Of a stretch of 64,000 bases of DNA, positions 50,537 to 58,550 are shown piece after piece; positions within the stretch are counted from its first letter, which is position 1, and each line of letters begins with the position of its first letter. The notes under the pieces were generated by a model. The model searched no databases, was not told the DNA's origin, and was given only the letters and a program-made list of their open reading frames with translations. A program made the position numbers and the translations under genes. The DNA is taken from assembly GCA_046292345.1 (NCBI GenBank), contig JBKBRC010000009.1:14832-78831 (forward strand), in the 5' to 3' direction. This DNA is from JBKBRC01 sp046292345 (GTDB lineage: Bacteria; Bacteroidota; Rhodothermia; Rhodothermales; Rubricoccaceae).

Positions 50537-50775
50537 ATGCGGGACGGGCGCAGAGGGGAGGGAAGCTGATGCCGTAGGTTAACACGCGCGCGAGGCTTTC
50601 GGGCAGCTACGCCGGCCGCGCAGATGCGATTGCGCGCGATGTTCAGCGCGCGGATCCCGGGCGGCGGGCAAACTGCGGGCGGCGCCAGTGCGCGCCTTCA
50701 CGCAGAATCTCCCGTCGGGCAAGGGCGACAGCGCTTGAACGGAGCGTTACGGCGGCCGTAGATTGCACGTCCCTC

Positions 50776-50848
50776 GGGGCTATAGCTCAGTTGGTAGAGC
50801 GCTGCAATCGCACTGCAGAGGTCAGCGGTTCGAATCCGCTTAGCTCCA
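50776..50848 (+). tRNA. tRNA-Ala (CGC)
   Basis: Acceptor GGGGCTA/TAGCTCC, anticodon stem CTGCA/TGCAG with loop ATCGCAC, giving anticodon CGC. A separate Ala isoacceptor for GCG codons, sensible in a GC-rich genome. Confidence 0.95.
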
Positions 50849-50856
50849 CGCCCCGT

Positions 50857-50887
50857 CCGTCCGGAAGGCCCTGCGCCTTCCGGACGG
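50857..50887. terminator. Bidirectional terminator after tRNA-Ala
   Basis: Perfect 13-bp stem CCGTCCGGAAGGC/GCCTTCCGGACGG with a 5-base loop, between the tRNA and the converging membrane-protein gene. Confidence 0.8.
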
Positions 50888-50903
50888 TCTGGTTTCAGGC
50901 CGT

Positions 50904-51485
50904 TCAGCGTTCGCGTTGCGTCTGCGACGCAGCCCCGGCCTCTGCGGCCCGCCGGAACAGCGTGGTAGCGGTTGCGAGCAGCGCAGCGAAGAACCCGTTC
51001 AGCGCCAGCATAGGCCAAGGCCAGGCAGGCGCCTCCGCGCCCCACCCAGCAACGAGCGCGGCTGCAGCAAAGGCCACGAGCGCGAGCGCGAGCGCACCCG
51101 TCACGCGCGCCAGGCCGCGCGGCCGCAGGCGGGCGGCGAGCGCGCCGACCGCGCCCAGCCCGAGCGCGCCGTAGTAGAGCAGGTTTGCCGGGTGGGCCTC
51201 GCTGCCGATGATCCCGACGGCGCCCGTCAGCCAGAGCGTCAGGAACCAGACCGCGAGCGCAAGCGCGGCCGCGAGTCTGTAGGTCGCAGGCCGCCGGCTG
51301 CGTGCGAGCAGCTCGAGCGGTACGCCGACGCTCAGGACGAGCAGGGCGGCGAAGGCAAAGTCGCCCGCCGTCCAGGCGACCTCGTCGGAGAACTGCATGG
51401 CGATGAGCGGGGCGAGCAGCAGCAGTGCGGCGGCAGTCCACCCGGCGAGGCGGACGTGCGTGGCAACCGGGAAGGAAGAAGTCAT
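50904..51485 (-). CDS. Integral membrane protein of unknown function
   Basis: 193 residues with about five hydrophobic segments (near 12-30, 40-58, 68-90, 100-118, 130-165) and a basic tail. A short motif between segments 3 and 4, VGIIGSEAHPANLLYYGAL, is conserved-looking and recurs in small Bacteroidota membrane proteins that I know only as hypothetical. The ATG at 51485 is the nearest one to the first segment. It is divergent from the CadC-like regulator (51588), so it is a candidate target of that regulator. Confidence 0.65.
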   Translation of the reverse strand: MTSSFPVATHVRLAGWTAAALLLLAPLIAMQFSDEVAWTAGDFAFAALLVLSVGVPLELLARSRRPATYRLAAALALAVWFLTLWLTGAVGIIGSEAHPANLLYYGALGLGAVGALAARLRPRGLARVTGALALALVAFAAAALVAGWGAEAPAWPWPMLALNGFFAALLATATTLFRRAAEAGAASQTQRER

Positions 51486-51587
51486 GACTGGGTAGGCGTC
51501 GGTGGGCGAGGAGGCCGGGGGCCACCCGGCGCGGCGTAACATGCGCCGCGCGCTCGGCGCTCCGCGTGAGCGCCGCCTGATCCTTTC

Positions 51588-52769
51588 GTGAGCTCGCCTG
51601 AACCTGTCCTGACGTACCGCTTCGACGACTTCCTGCTCGACGTGCCCGAGCGCCGGCTCTGGCGCGGCGCCGAGCGCGTGGACCTCAACCCGCGCTACTT
51701 CGACGCGCTCGTGCTGCTCGTGCAGGCGCGTGGCCGGCTCGTCCGTAAGGACGACTTTTTCGCCGAGGTCTGGGGCGACGTCGTCGTGAGCGACAGCGCG
51801 CTCACGCAGTGTGTTAAGGATATCCGCCGCGCGCTCGGCGACGATGCCGCGCGCCCGCGCTACGTCGAGACCGTGCCGCGCCACGGGTACCGCTTCGTTG
51901 GGCGGGTCGAGGAGGTTGATGCGCCGGGGGCGGAGCCGCCCGGGCGCCCGGGCACGGAGGCCGCCGGGGTTGCGGGCAAGTCCGCACCGCCCGGAGCGCC
52001 GCTGCTCGCGATCGCCCGGCAGGGACTCGCAGGCGCGCTCGCAGGCGCGCTCGGAGGCGGCGCGGCGGGGGTCTTCGGCGGGCTGCTCTACGGCTTCGCC
52101 GTCGCAGACGGCCCGGCCGGTGCAGGGCTCGGCGCGGCCTCGGCCCTGGTCGTGCTGCTTGCGCTCAACGTGCTCGTGGGTACCGTCGGGGGCGCGGGCG
52201 TAGGGGCCGGCCTGGCTTCGGCCAAGCTCGTAGCGCGACGCGCGGCCAGGTCCGCGCCGGAGCACGCGGCGTGGCGCATAGCCGGCGCGGCCCTCGGCGG
52301 ACTGCTCGTCGGGACCGGCGCCAAGCTGCTCGGCGTGGACGCCTTCAACCTGCTCTTCGGCACGGCGCCGCGGGGCATCACGGGCGGGCCGGAGGGTGCA
52401 GCGCTTGGCGCGGCGCTCGCGCTGGGGATGTCTCTCGGCGCGAGGCGCGGGCCGTCGCGCGAGGTCGTGGCAGCGGCAGCGCTCTGCGCAGCGGCCGGCA
52501 CGCTGATCCCGCCCGCCGGCGGCAGCCTTATGGGGGGCAGCCTGGCGCTGCTCGGCGAAGCGTTCGCCGGCTCGCGCATCGATCTGGACGCCCTCGGGCG
52601 GCTTTTCGGCGAGGCGTATTTCGGGCCGGCCGCGCAGGCCGCGTTCGGTAGCATCGAGGGGATGCTCTTCGGCGGCGGCGTGGCCGGCGCGCTCGTGCTC
52701 GCGCGGCGCCTCGGTCTGGCAGGGCCGCCACGTGCGGCGCCACGCCCTACCGCCGCGGGCGGAGCGTGA
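51588..52769 (+). CDS. CadC-type winged-helix regulator fused to a glycine-rich membrane domain
   Basis: 393 residues, GTG start. Residues 1-100 are an OmpR/CadC-type winged helix: YRFDDFLLDVPERRLWR, LNPRYFDALVLLVQARGRLV, KDDFFAEVWGDVVVSDSALT, ETVPRHGYRFVG. From about 140 onward the protein is hydrophobic and rich in Gly/Ala zipper patterns (AGALAGALGGGAAGVFGGLL), with perhaps six to eight membrane helices and no obvious periplasmic sensor. In CadC proteins the membrane part couples an outside signal to DNA binding; here the membrane domain itself may sense. The 3' end overlaps the converging porX by 23 bases. Target genes unknown. Confidence 0.8.
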   Translation: MSSPEPVLTYRFDDFLLDVPERRLWRGAERVDLNPRYFDALVLLVQARGRLVRKDDFFAEVWGDVVVSDSALTQCVKDIRRALGDDAARPRYVETVPRHGYRFVGRVEEVDAPGAEPPGRPGTEAAGVAGKSAPPGAPLLAIARQGLAGALAGALGGGAAGVFGGLLYGFAVADGPAGAGLGAASALVVLLALNVLVGTVGGAGVGAGLASAKLVARRAARSAPEHAAWRIAGAALGGLLVGTGAKLLGVDAFNLLFGTAPRGITGGPEGAALGAALALGMSLGARRGPSREVVAAAALCAAAGTLIPPAGGSLMGGSLALLGEAFAGSRIDLDALGRLFGEAYFGPAAQAAFGSIEGMLFGGGVAGALVLARRLGLAGPPRAAPRPTAAGGA

Positions 52770-54327
52770 CGACCGGCAGCAGGCACTCCTCCATCGAGAC
52801 GCCGCCGTGCTGGAACGTATCGCGGTACTGCTGGAGGTAGCGGTTGTAGTTGGTCGGGTAGACGAAGTAGTAGTCCTCGCGCGCGAAGATGTAGTTCTCG
52901 TTGATGCCCCCGCGCGGCAGGCCGTACGCCTCGGGGTCCTTGACGAAGATGGCGTCGCCGCCGTCCACCTTCAGGTTGCGGCCGTGCTTGTAGCGCAGGC
53001 TCGTGCTCGTCTCGCGGTCGCCGATGACCCTGGTGGCGTGCAGCGCGCGCACGACGCCGTGGTCGGACGTGACGACGACCGTGCAGTCGTGGCGGGCCAG
53101 TTCCTGAAACGCCTGGAAGAGCCACGAGTGCTCGAACCATGCCCGCGAGAGGGCACGGTAGGCCGGCAGGTCGGGGGCGATCTCTTTGAGGATGGCCGTC
53201 TCGGAGCGGCTGTGCGCCAGGATGTCGACGAAGTTGACGACGACGGCCGCGAGGTCGTGCTGGAGGCGGTCGGCGACCGAGTCGGCGAAGGCGGCGCCGT
53301 CGCGCTGGCTGACGAGCTTCTCGTAGCGCACGCGCGCGCCGAGGTGGCGGCGCTGCACGAGGTCGGCCAGGTACTCGGGCTCGTGCGCGTTGAGCGACGC
53401 CTCGTCGTCGCGGTCGGCGAGCGTCCACTTGTCCGGGTAGCGCCGGGCGAGGTCGTAGGGCAGCAGGCCCGAGAAGATGGCGTTGCGCGAGAACGGCGTG
53501 GCGGTGGGCAGGAGCGAGTAGTGCCAGTCGCGCGAGACGTCGAAGAGGCCGTGCAGGAGCTGCTCGAAGAGCAGCCACTGGTCGTAGCGCAGGCAGTCGA
53601 TGAGCAGGAACACGACCGGCCGCCCGCCCGCCGACGGCCCGAGGTGGGGGAAGACGAAGCGCGGCAGGACCTCGTGGCTGAGCACGGGCCGCGTCTGGGG
53701 GTCGGGCTTCTCGCCGGCACGCGTGGCCGCGATCCAGTCCGGGTACACGTCCTCGATGAAGCGCCCGAAGGCGGTGTTGGCCTGCCGGTACTGGTCGTCG
53801 AGGATCTGGCGGACGCCCTCGTCGGCGCCGTCGAGCTCGAGGTCGTAGCGGACGAGCGCGCTGTAGATCTCGGTCCAGTCGGCGGGCGAGAGCGGGCCGT
53901 GCAGGCGCGCCGAGAGCTCGCCGAAGCCGCGCAGGTAGTCCTGCTGCACCTGCTCGCCGCGCATGCGCGCGCCGTCGAGCAGGCGCTTGCACGTGAGCAG
54001 GATCTGCTTCGGGTTGACGGGTTTGATGAGGTAGTCGGCGATCTGCCGCCCGATGGCGTCGTCCATCAGGTGCTCCTCGGCGCTCTTGGTGATCATCACG
54101 ACCGGCACCTCGGGGCGGGCGGCCTTGACCTGCTCGAGCGCCTCGAGCCCACCCAGGCCAGGCATCTGCTCATCGAGGAAGACGACGTCGAAGCGCGTCT
54201 CGCGGGCCCGCTCGACGGCGTCGGCGCCGTTGGTGACGCTCTCGACGGTGTAGCCCTTGGCTTCGAGAAACAGGATGTGGGGGCGGAGCAGGTCGATCTC
54301 GTCGTCGGCCCAGAGGATGCGCGGCAT
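52747..54327 (-). CDS. porX: PorX: response regulator with PglZ domain (type IX secretion)
   Basis: 526 residues. N-terminal receiver (1-120) with DDE at 8-10, phospho-acceptor Asp52 (FLDEQMPG) and Lys in MITKS; linker helices; then a PglZ/alkaline-phosphatase-like domain (about 200-520) with LLIDCLRYDQW, the nucleophile loop PTATPFSRNAIFSG and TSDHGVV. This is the PorX architecture: with the sensor PorY it controls type IX secretion genes, partly through cyclic-oligonucleotide phosphodiesterase activity of the PglZ domain. Start at 54327 gives the receiver directly. No por/spr structural genes are in this window, so it is separated from the machinery it serves. Confidence 0.92.
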   Translation of the reverse strand: MPRILWADDEIDLLRPHILFLEAKGYTVESVTNGADAVERARETRFDVVFLDEQMPGLGGLEALEQVKAARPEVPVVMITKSAEEHLMDDAIGRQIADYLIKPVNPKQILLTCKRLLDGARMRGEQVQQDYLRGFGELSARLHGPLSPADWTEIYSALVRYDLELDGADEGVRQILDDQYRQANTAFGRFIEDVYPDWIAATRAGEKPDPQTRPVLSHEVLPRFVFPHLGPSAGGRPVVFLLIDCLRYDQWLLFEQLLHGLFDVSRDWHYSLLPTATPFSRNAIFSGLLPYDLARRYPDKWTLADRDDEASLNAHEPEYLADLVQRRHLGARVRYEKLVSQRDGAAFADSVADRLQHDLAAVVVNFVDILAHSRSETAILKEIAPDLPAYRALSRAWFEHSWLFQAFQELARHDCTVVVTSDHGVVRALHATRVIGDRETSTSLRYKHGRNLKVDGGDAIFVKDPEAYGLPRGGINENYIFAREDYYFVYPTNYNRYLQQYRDTFQHGGVSMEECLLPVVTLRPRR

Positions 54328-54467
54328 GGGGAAAGGCGGTTGGCAGGCGGCGGGGACCACGCCGGAACGTCGCGCGCGGCGGCGAGCGTACTCCCGCCGC
54401 GCATACGGCCGAGCGCGGCGGTACGTTCTGCCGGTCCGTCCCTCCTCACCCTCTTCCCCGCGCGCCC

Positions 54468-56012
54468 ATGCGCCTCCGTCTCTTTCTCGCCGCGTTGCTC
54501 GTGGGGCTGTTGCCCGGCGCGCTCCAGACGGCCGCCGCCCAGGCCGTCTCCCCCGCGCCCGAGGCCAACGCGCCCGGCTGGCACCTGCTCGAGCGCACGC
54601 CCTCGGGCGCGCCGGGCATCCACCTCGACGAGGCGCGCCGCCTCCTGGCCGGCCGCACGCCGCAGCCGGTCGTCGTCGCCGTGATCGATAGCGGCATCGA
54701 CCCGCGCCACCCGGCGCTCGCGCCCGTGCTCTGGACCAACCCCGACCCCGACGCGCCCCCCTACGCCGGCGACGTGCACGGCTGGAACTTCCTGGGCAAC
54801 GCCGCCGGCGAGAACGTCCACCACGACACGTACGAGGTGACGCGCCTGGTGGCCGGCATCAACGCCCGCCTCGCCAGCGGCACGGCCACCGACGAGGACC
54901 GCGCCCGCCTCCCGGCGCTCACGGCCGAGATGGAGGAGAAGCGCCAGGAGTACACGTTCACGCTGCTCTTCGGCGGCATGCTCTTCCGGCAGGCGCTCGA
55001 GGCCGACAGCCTCCTGCAGGCGCGCTTCGGGCCCTACGAGGACCCGGCCGCGCTCGACGTGGGCATGGACGCGGAGGCCCGGCAGGCCCGCGACATGCTC
55101 GCCGAGATGAACGCGCAGGGCCTCTCGCTCGAGGTGCTCGAGCGCGTGCTCGAGCAGGCCTACGGCGCGCTCGAGCACGGCTTCAACCCCGAGTTCGACC
55201 CGCGGCCCCTCATCGGGGACGACTACGACGACGTCGACGACCGCGCCTACGGCAACCCGGACGTGCACGGGCCCGACCCGAGCCACGGCACGGGCGTGGC
55301 CGGCCTGATTGCCTCGGCCGACGCCGGCACGGGCGTCGTCGGCATTGCACCCGCGGCGCGCATCCTCGCCATCCGCGCCGTCCCGGACGGCGACGAGCGC
55401 GACAAGGACGTCGCCAACGCGATCCGCTACGCGGCCGACATGGGCGCGCGCATCATCAACATGAGCTTCGGCAAGGGGCACTCGCCGCGTAAGGACGCCG
55501 TTGACGCCGCCGTGCGCTACGCCGCCGAGCGGGGCGTGCTCTTCGTCCACGCCGCCGGCAACGACGGCAAGGACCTCGACGCCGAGACGTCCTACCCCAA
55601 CCGCTACTTCCTCGACGGCGGGCAGGCGAGCGCGTGGCTCACCGTCGGCGCCTCGGCCGATGCGGCCGACCTCGCGGCCAGCTTCTCCAACTTCGGCCAG
55701 ACGACCGTGGACCTGTTCGCGCCCGGCGCGCGCGTGACGAGCCTCGCCCCCGGCGGCGGGACGACCGTCGCCGACGGCACGAGCTTCGCCGCGCCCATCG
55801 TCTCGGGCGTGGCCGCGCTCGTGATGAGCTACTTCCCGGAGCTCTCGGCCGACGAGGTGCGCCAGATTCTGCTCGACTCGGCTACGCGGCCGGATGTGAC
55901 GGTGCAGGTGCCCGGCGGGGAGGCGCGTGTGCCGTTCGCGGCGCTCTCGGCCACGGGCGGCGTCGTGAACGCAGCCGAGGCGGTGCGCCTCGCGCTCGAG
56001 CGCACGCGCTGA
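54468..56012 (+). CDS. Subtilisin-like serine protease (S8), exported
   Basis: 514 residues with a signal peptide (cleavage near AAAQ, about 25). Catalytic triad Asp74 (VIDSGID), His273 (PSHGTGVAG) and Ser439 (DGTSFAAP), oxyanion Asn365 (AAGND). Between Asp and His is an unusually long insert (about 90-265) of charged helices. The C-terminus ends soon after the catalytic domain, with no Por secretion CTD, so it is probably periplasmic or secreted by another route despite lying beside porX. Its leader is pyrimidine-rich. Confidence 0.9.
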   Translation: MRLRLFLAALLVGLLPGALQTAAAQAVSPAPEANAPGWHLLERTPSGAPGIHLDEARRLLAGRTPQPVVVAVIDSGIDPRHPALAPVLWTNPDPDAPPYAGDVHGWNFLGNAAGENVHHDTYEVTRLVAGINARLASGTATDEDRARLPALTAEMEEKRQEYTFTLLFGGMLFRQALEADSLLQARFGPYEDPAALDVGMDAEARQARDMLAEMNAQGLSLEVLERVLEQAYGALEHGFNPEFDPRPLIGDDYDDVDDRAYGNPDVHGPDPSHGTGVAGLIASADAGTGVVGIAPAARILAIRAVPDGDERDKDVANAIRYAADMGARIINMSFGKGHSPRKDAVDAAVRYAAERGVLFVHAAGNDGKDLDAETSYPNRYFLDGGQASAWLTVGASADAADLAASFSNFGQTTVDLFAPGARVTSLAPGGGTTVADGTSFAAPIVSGVAALVMSYFPELSADEVRQILLDSATRPDVTVQVPGGEARVPFAALSATGGVVNAAEAVRLALERTR

Positions 56013-56044
56013 GCCGGGCGCGCGCTGCGCCGGGCGCGCGCTGC
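56013..56044 (+). repeat. Perfect 16-bp tandem duplication directly after the protease stop
   Basis: GCCGGGCGCGCGCTGC at 56013-56028 and 56029-56044, beginning on the base after TGA. Confidence 0.93.
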
Positions 56045-56192
56045 GCGCGAGGAACGCCGCGCGCGAGNNNNNNNNNNNNNNNNNNNNNNNNNNNNNNNNN
56101 NNNNNNNNNNNNNNNNNNNNNNNNNNNNNNNNNNNNNNNNNNNNNNNNNNNNNNNNNNNNNNNNNNNGCGCGCGAGGAACGCCGCGCGCGAG
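56043..56192. other. Scaffold gap of 100 N with a 25-bp identical flank
   Basis: The 25 bases before the N-run (56043-56067) are identical to the 25 after it (56168-56192) and form a GC-rich inverted repeat; the assembly broke inside this repeat. Confidence 0.85.
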
Positions 56193-56232
56193 CCTGCGTC
56201 CGCAAGGCTCCCTTCACCAGCTGCCCCTCCCC

Positions 56233-56448
56233 ATGCCCCGCTACAGCAAGGGCGACGAGGTCCGGTGGAACTGGGGCTCCGGCTCCGCCACCGGCCGCGT
56301 CGCCGAGGTGTTCACCGAGCGCGTGACGCGCACCATCAAAGGCCACGACGTCACGCGCGACGCGGACGACGACAACCCGGCCTACCTGATCGAGCAGGAC
56401 GACGGCGACCGCGTGCTCAAGTCCGAGAGCGAGCTCGAGAAAGCCTAG
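56233..56448 (+). CDS. DUF2945 / hypervirulence-associated (TUDOR-like) small protein
   Basis: 71 residues. Matches the DUF2945 (HVA_TUDOR) family: KGDEVRWNWGSGSATGRVAEVF, TIKGHDVTRDADDDNPAYLI, LKSESELEK. Small SH3/Tudor-like barrel of unknown function, common in environmental bacteria. A perfect inverted repeat at 56468-56504 is its likely terminator. Confidence 0.88.
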   Translation: MPRYSKGDEVRWNWGSGSATGRVAEVFTERVTRTIKGHDVTRDADDDNPAYLIEQDDGDRVLKSESELEKA

Positions 56449-56467
56449 AACCTGCCGGGAGCACGCG

Positions 56468-56504
56468 CGGCGCCCCGCGCAGCACTAGGCTGCGCGGGGC
56501 GCCG
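56468..56504 (+). terminator. Hairpin after the DUF2945 gene
   Basis: CGGCGCCCCGCGCAGC (56468-56483) is complementary to 56489-56504, with a 5-base loop and no T-tract. Confidence 0.55.
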
Positions 56505-56734
56505 TCGCATGAGCCGCCGGCCGGGCCAGAGCGGGCTGCGCTTCAGGAAGCGGCGCCGTGCGTGCGGAACCGGCACCGTTCATCCCTCTCCGCGAAGCGT
56601 TTCACCCGCTCACGGCCGGCCGGCTTTCGGAACGGAGCATGCGGCGGGCGTCCGGCGAGGGGCCGCCGCCGCGCTCCGCAGCGGAGGGCGCGGGCGGGCG
56701 TCCGGCCAGGGCCCGCCCGCGCGCCGGCGAGCGG

Positions 56735-57526
56735 TCAGCGGATGAAGGGGCCGGCGATGGCCAGCACCTGCTCGCGCGTGAGAATCTCGTCGAACGACTC
56801 CGTGACGGCGTTCGCGTCGATGCTGGTGACCGTGCGCACGTCCACGCCGCCCTGCGTCGTGTTCTGCTCGCCGGCGTAGATGGCCGAGAAGGCGCTCGGG
56901 ATCGTGGTCTGGTTCTGCACGATCCAGCCCTTCTCGCCGCGCATCCGGCGCACCTTCGAGGCGTGGCGCGCCTCGACCGAGTGGATCTGCAGCGCGACCG
57001 TGAGCGTCGGGTTGGGCCGTCCGCTGCCATTCGAGAGCGCGGCCGCCTGCCCCTTGTAGGCCCGCACGCCCGTGTCCTCGAAGCCCTGCGCGAGCGCCAG
57101 GAACAGCTGCAGGTCGCTGAAGGGGTTGAAGCCGCCGGCCGAGAAGTTGAAGTTGGCGTCGGTGAGCGTGACGGGCGTGCCGCCGGCGCCCTGAATCGCG
57201 CCGCGCAGCAGGCGCACGTGCTCGTCCTCGTGCCGCCGGATCTGCTCGAACACGACGCGGTTGGCGCCGCTGAGCAGGCCGCTCGTGGCCAGGCCCTGCC
57301 GGAAGTAGCTCTCCTCGAGGTACTCGAGCGTAAGCGCGAAGTTGAGCACGCCCACGACGTCGGACGACGACTGCGCGTAGGCGTCTTCGATCAGGTGCAG
57401 GACGGGCATGGAGGCCAGTGCAAAGCCGGCGCTGACCTTGCCCAGTCGCACGAGCGCCTGCCGGCGCGCCTCGATGGCCTGCGCGGCCTCGGGCGCGAAA
57501 AAGTCTAAGATGGTGTTGGATTTCAT
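56735..57526 (-). CDS. Ferritin-like domain protein
   Basis: 263 residues. Ferritin_2 (DUF4439-like/PF13668 type) pattern: FALTLEYLEESYF, RHEDEHVRLLRGAI, FEDTGVRAYKGQ, SVEARHASKVRRMRG. Those helices carry the Glu and His residues (EYLEE, HEDEH, VEARH) that bind the dimetal site. The N-terminus has a membrane/signal-like segment and is not clearly cleaved. It is paired with the related gene upstream; such pairs occur in desiccation/stress loci. The function (iron storage, oxidation or other) is not established. Confidence 0.8.
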   Translation of the reverse strand: MKSNTILDFFAPEAAQAIEARRQALVRLGKVSAGFALASMPVLHLIEDAYAQSSSDVVGVLNFALTLEYLEESYFRQGLATSGLLSGANRVVFEQIRRHEDEHVRLLRGAIQGAGGTPVTLTDANFNFSAGGFNPFSDLQLFLALAQGFEDTGVRAYKGQAAALSNGSGRPNPTLTVALQIHSVEARHASKVRRMRGEKGWIVQNQTTIPSAFSAIYAGEQNTTQGGVDVRTVTSIDANAVTESFDEILTREQVLAIAGPFIR

Positions 57527-57607
57527 GAGAGGGGACGTTCGGGAAAAGAGAGGCGATGGGGGGCGGGCGGCCGCTCCGGGCCACCCCGGGGCATTGCAGG
57601 CGCTCGC

Positions 57608-58345
57608 TCAGGTGGGCACGTTGCGCACCTCCACGCGGCCGCGCACGAACGGCGCGATGCCGGAGACGACCTGGGCCGGCATGGCGGAGACGTCGAGCGC
57701 GCCCTGCACGCTCACCACGTCGTCGCCGGCGAAGGCGTTCGTGCCCGGCTGCAGGATGTCGCGGATGGCCGAGGCGTGGCGCGCCTCGACGGAGACGATC
57801 TTGCCCGCGATCGTGAGCAGGTCCGGGTTGCGGAGGTACTGCCCGGCGCCGTTGTAGGCCGAGACGCCCGTGTCTTCGAACAGGCGCGCGGCCTCGAGCA
57901 CGCTGGCGCGGCTGCTGAAGTTGATCTGGCCAAAGTCGAACTCGAGGTTGCCGATCAGCGTGCCGCCGAGCGCAGGGATAGCCGCGGCGAGGAAGTCCAC
58001 GTGCACTTTTTCGTGCTTGCGGAGGTCGTCCAGGATTTGCTGCTCCGCCGAGGGCGCACCCTGGAAGTAGGCCGTCTGCGTCACGCGGAGGTAGAACGCG
58101 TACTCGAGCTGCTCGAGGGCGTAAGCATAGTTGAGCACGCCGAAGTCGTTCGAGAAGTCGAGGACGACGGTGCCGCTGCCGGGGGAGTTGCCGTCGCAGC
58201 CGGAGGCGGTCGCGGCGACGGTGCCGGCAAGGGCGAGCGTGCCAAGCCCGGCACCGGCGCGCTTGAAGAAGGCGCGGCGAGAAGGCGCGGCGGGGGCCGC
58301 GTCGGGCCGAACCTGCGCGCGCGCGGGAAGGATGAGATCTGCCAT
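57608..58345 (-). CDS. Tat-exported ferritin-like protein
   Basis: 245 residues. Twin-arginine signal: SRRAFFKRAGAGLGTLALAG, then ASGCDG, where the Cys could be lipidated. The mature part is the same family as the protein encoded just downstream: NYAYALEQLEYAFY, KHEKVHVDFLAAAI, FEDTGVSAYNG, SVEARHASAIR, with HEKVH and VEARH as metal-site residues. Tat export implies that it folds, probably with metal, in the cytosol. The gene precedes its paralogue by 80 bases on the same strand, so the two probably form one transcription unit. The start at 58345 gives the twin-arginine signal at the N-terminus. Confidence 0.82.
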   Translation of the reverse strand: MADLILPARAQVRPDAAPAAPSRRAFFKRAGAGLGTLALAGTVAATASGCDGNSPGSGTVVLDFSNDFGVLNYAYALEQLEYAFYLRVTQTAYFQGAPSAEQQILDDLRKHEKVHVDFLAAAIPALGGTLIGNLEFDFGQINFSSRASVLEAARLFEDTGVSAYNGAGQYLRNPDLLTIAGKIVSVEARHASAIRDILQPGTNAFAGDDVVSVQGALDVSAMPAQVVSGIAPFVRGRVEVRNVPT

Positions 58346-58550
58346 GGCAAGAAAGGGAACGGGAGGAAGAAGGGCGTCTGGGAGAACCACTGGCAGGGGC
58401 TGCCTGCGCAGCCGCCCACCAGGGTCCTCCCGACCCTGCCTATCTAGCCGTCCGTTTTGCCCGTTCTCAAGTCCACTTCGCGCCCGATGTGCGCTCAGAG
58501 CGCTACAAAACCGGGCCGAAGGTTGCCCACGCGGCAGCGGCCTGCGCTCG

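Noticed and set aside
54468..56012. S8 protease as a type IX secretion substrate
   Set aside because: No C-terminal Por secretion domain follows the catalytic domain.
56043..56192. Inverted repeat around the second N-gap as an insertion-element end
   Set aside because: The two flanks are the same contig overlap and no transposase or target duplication is present.
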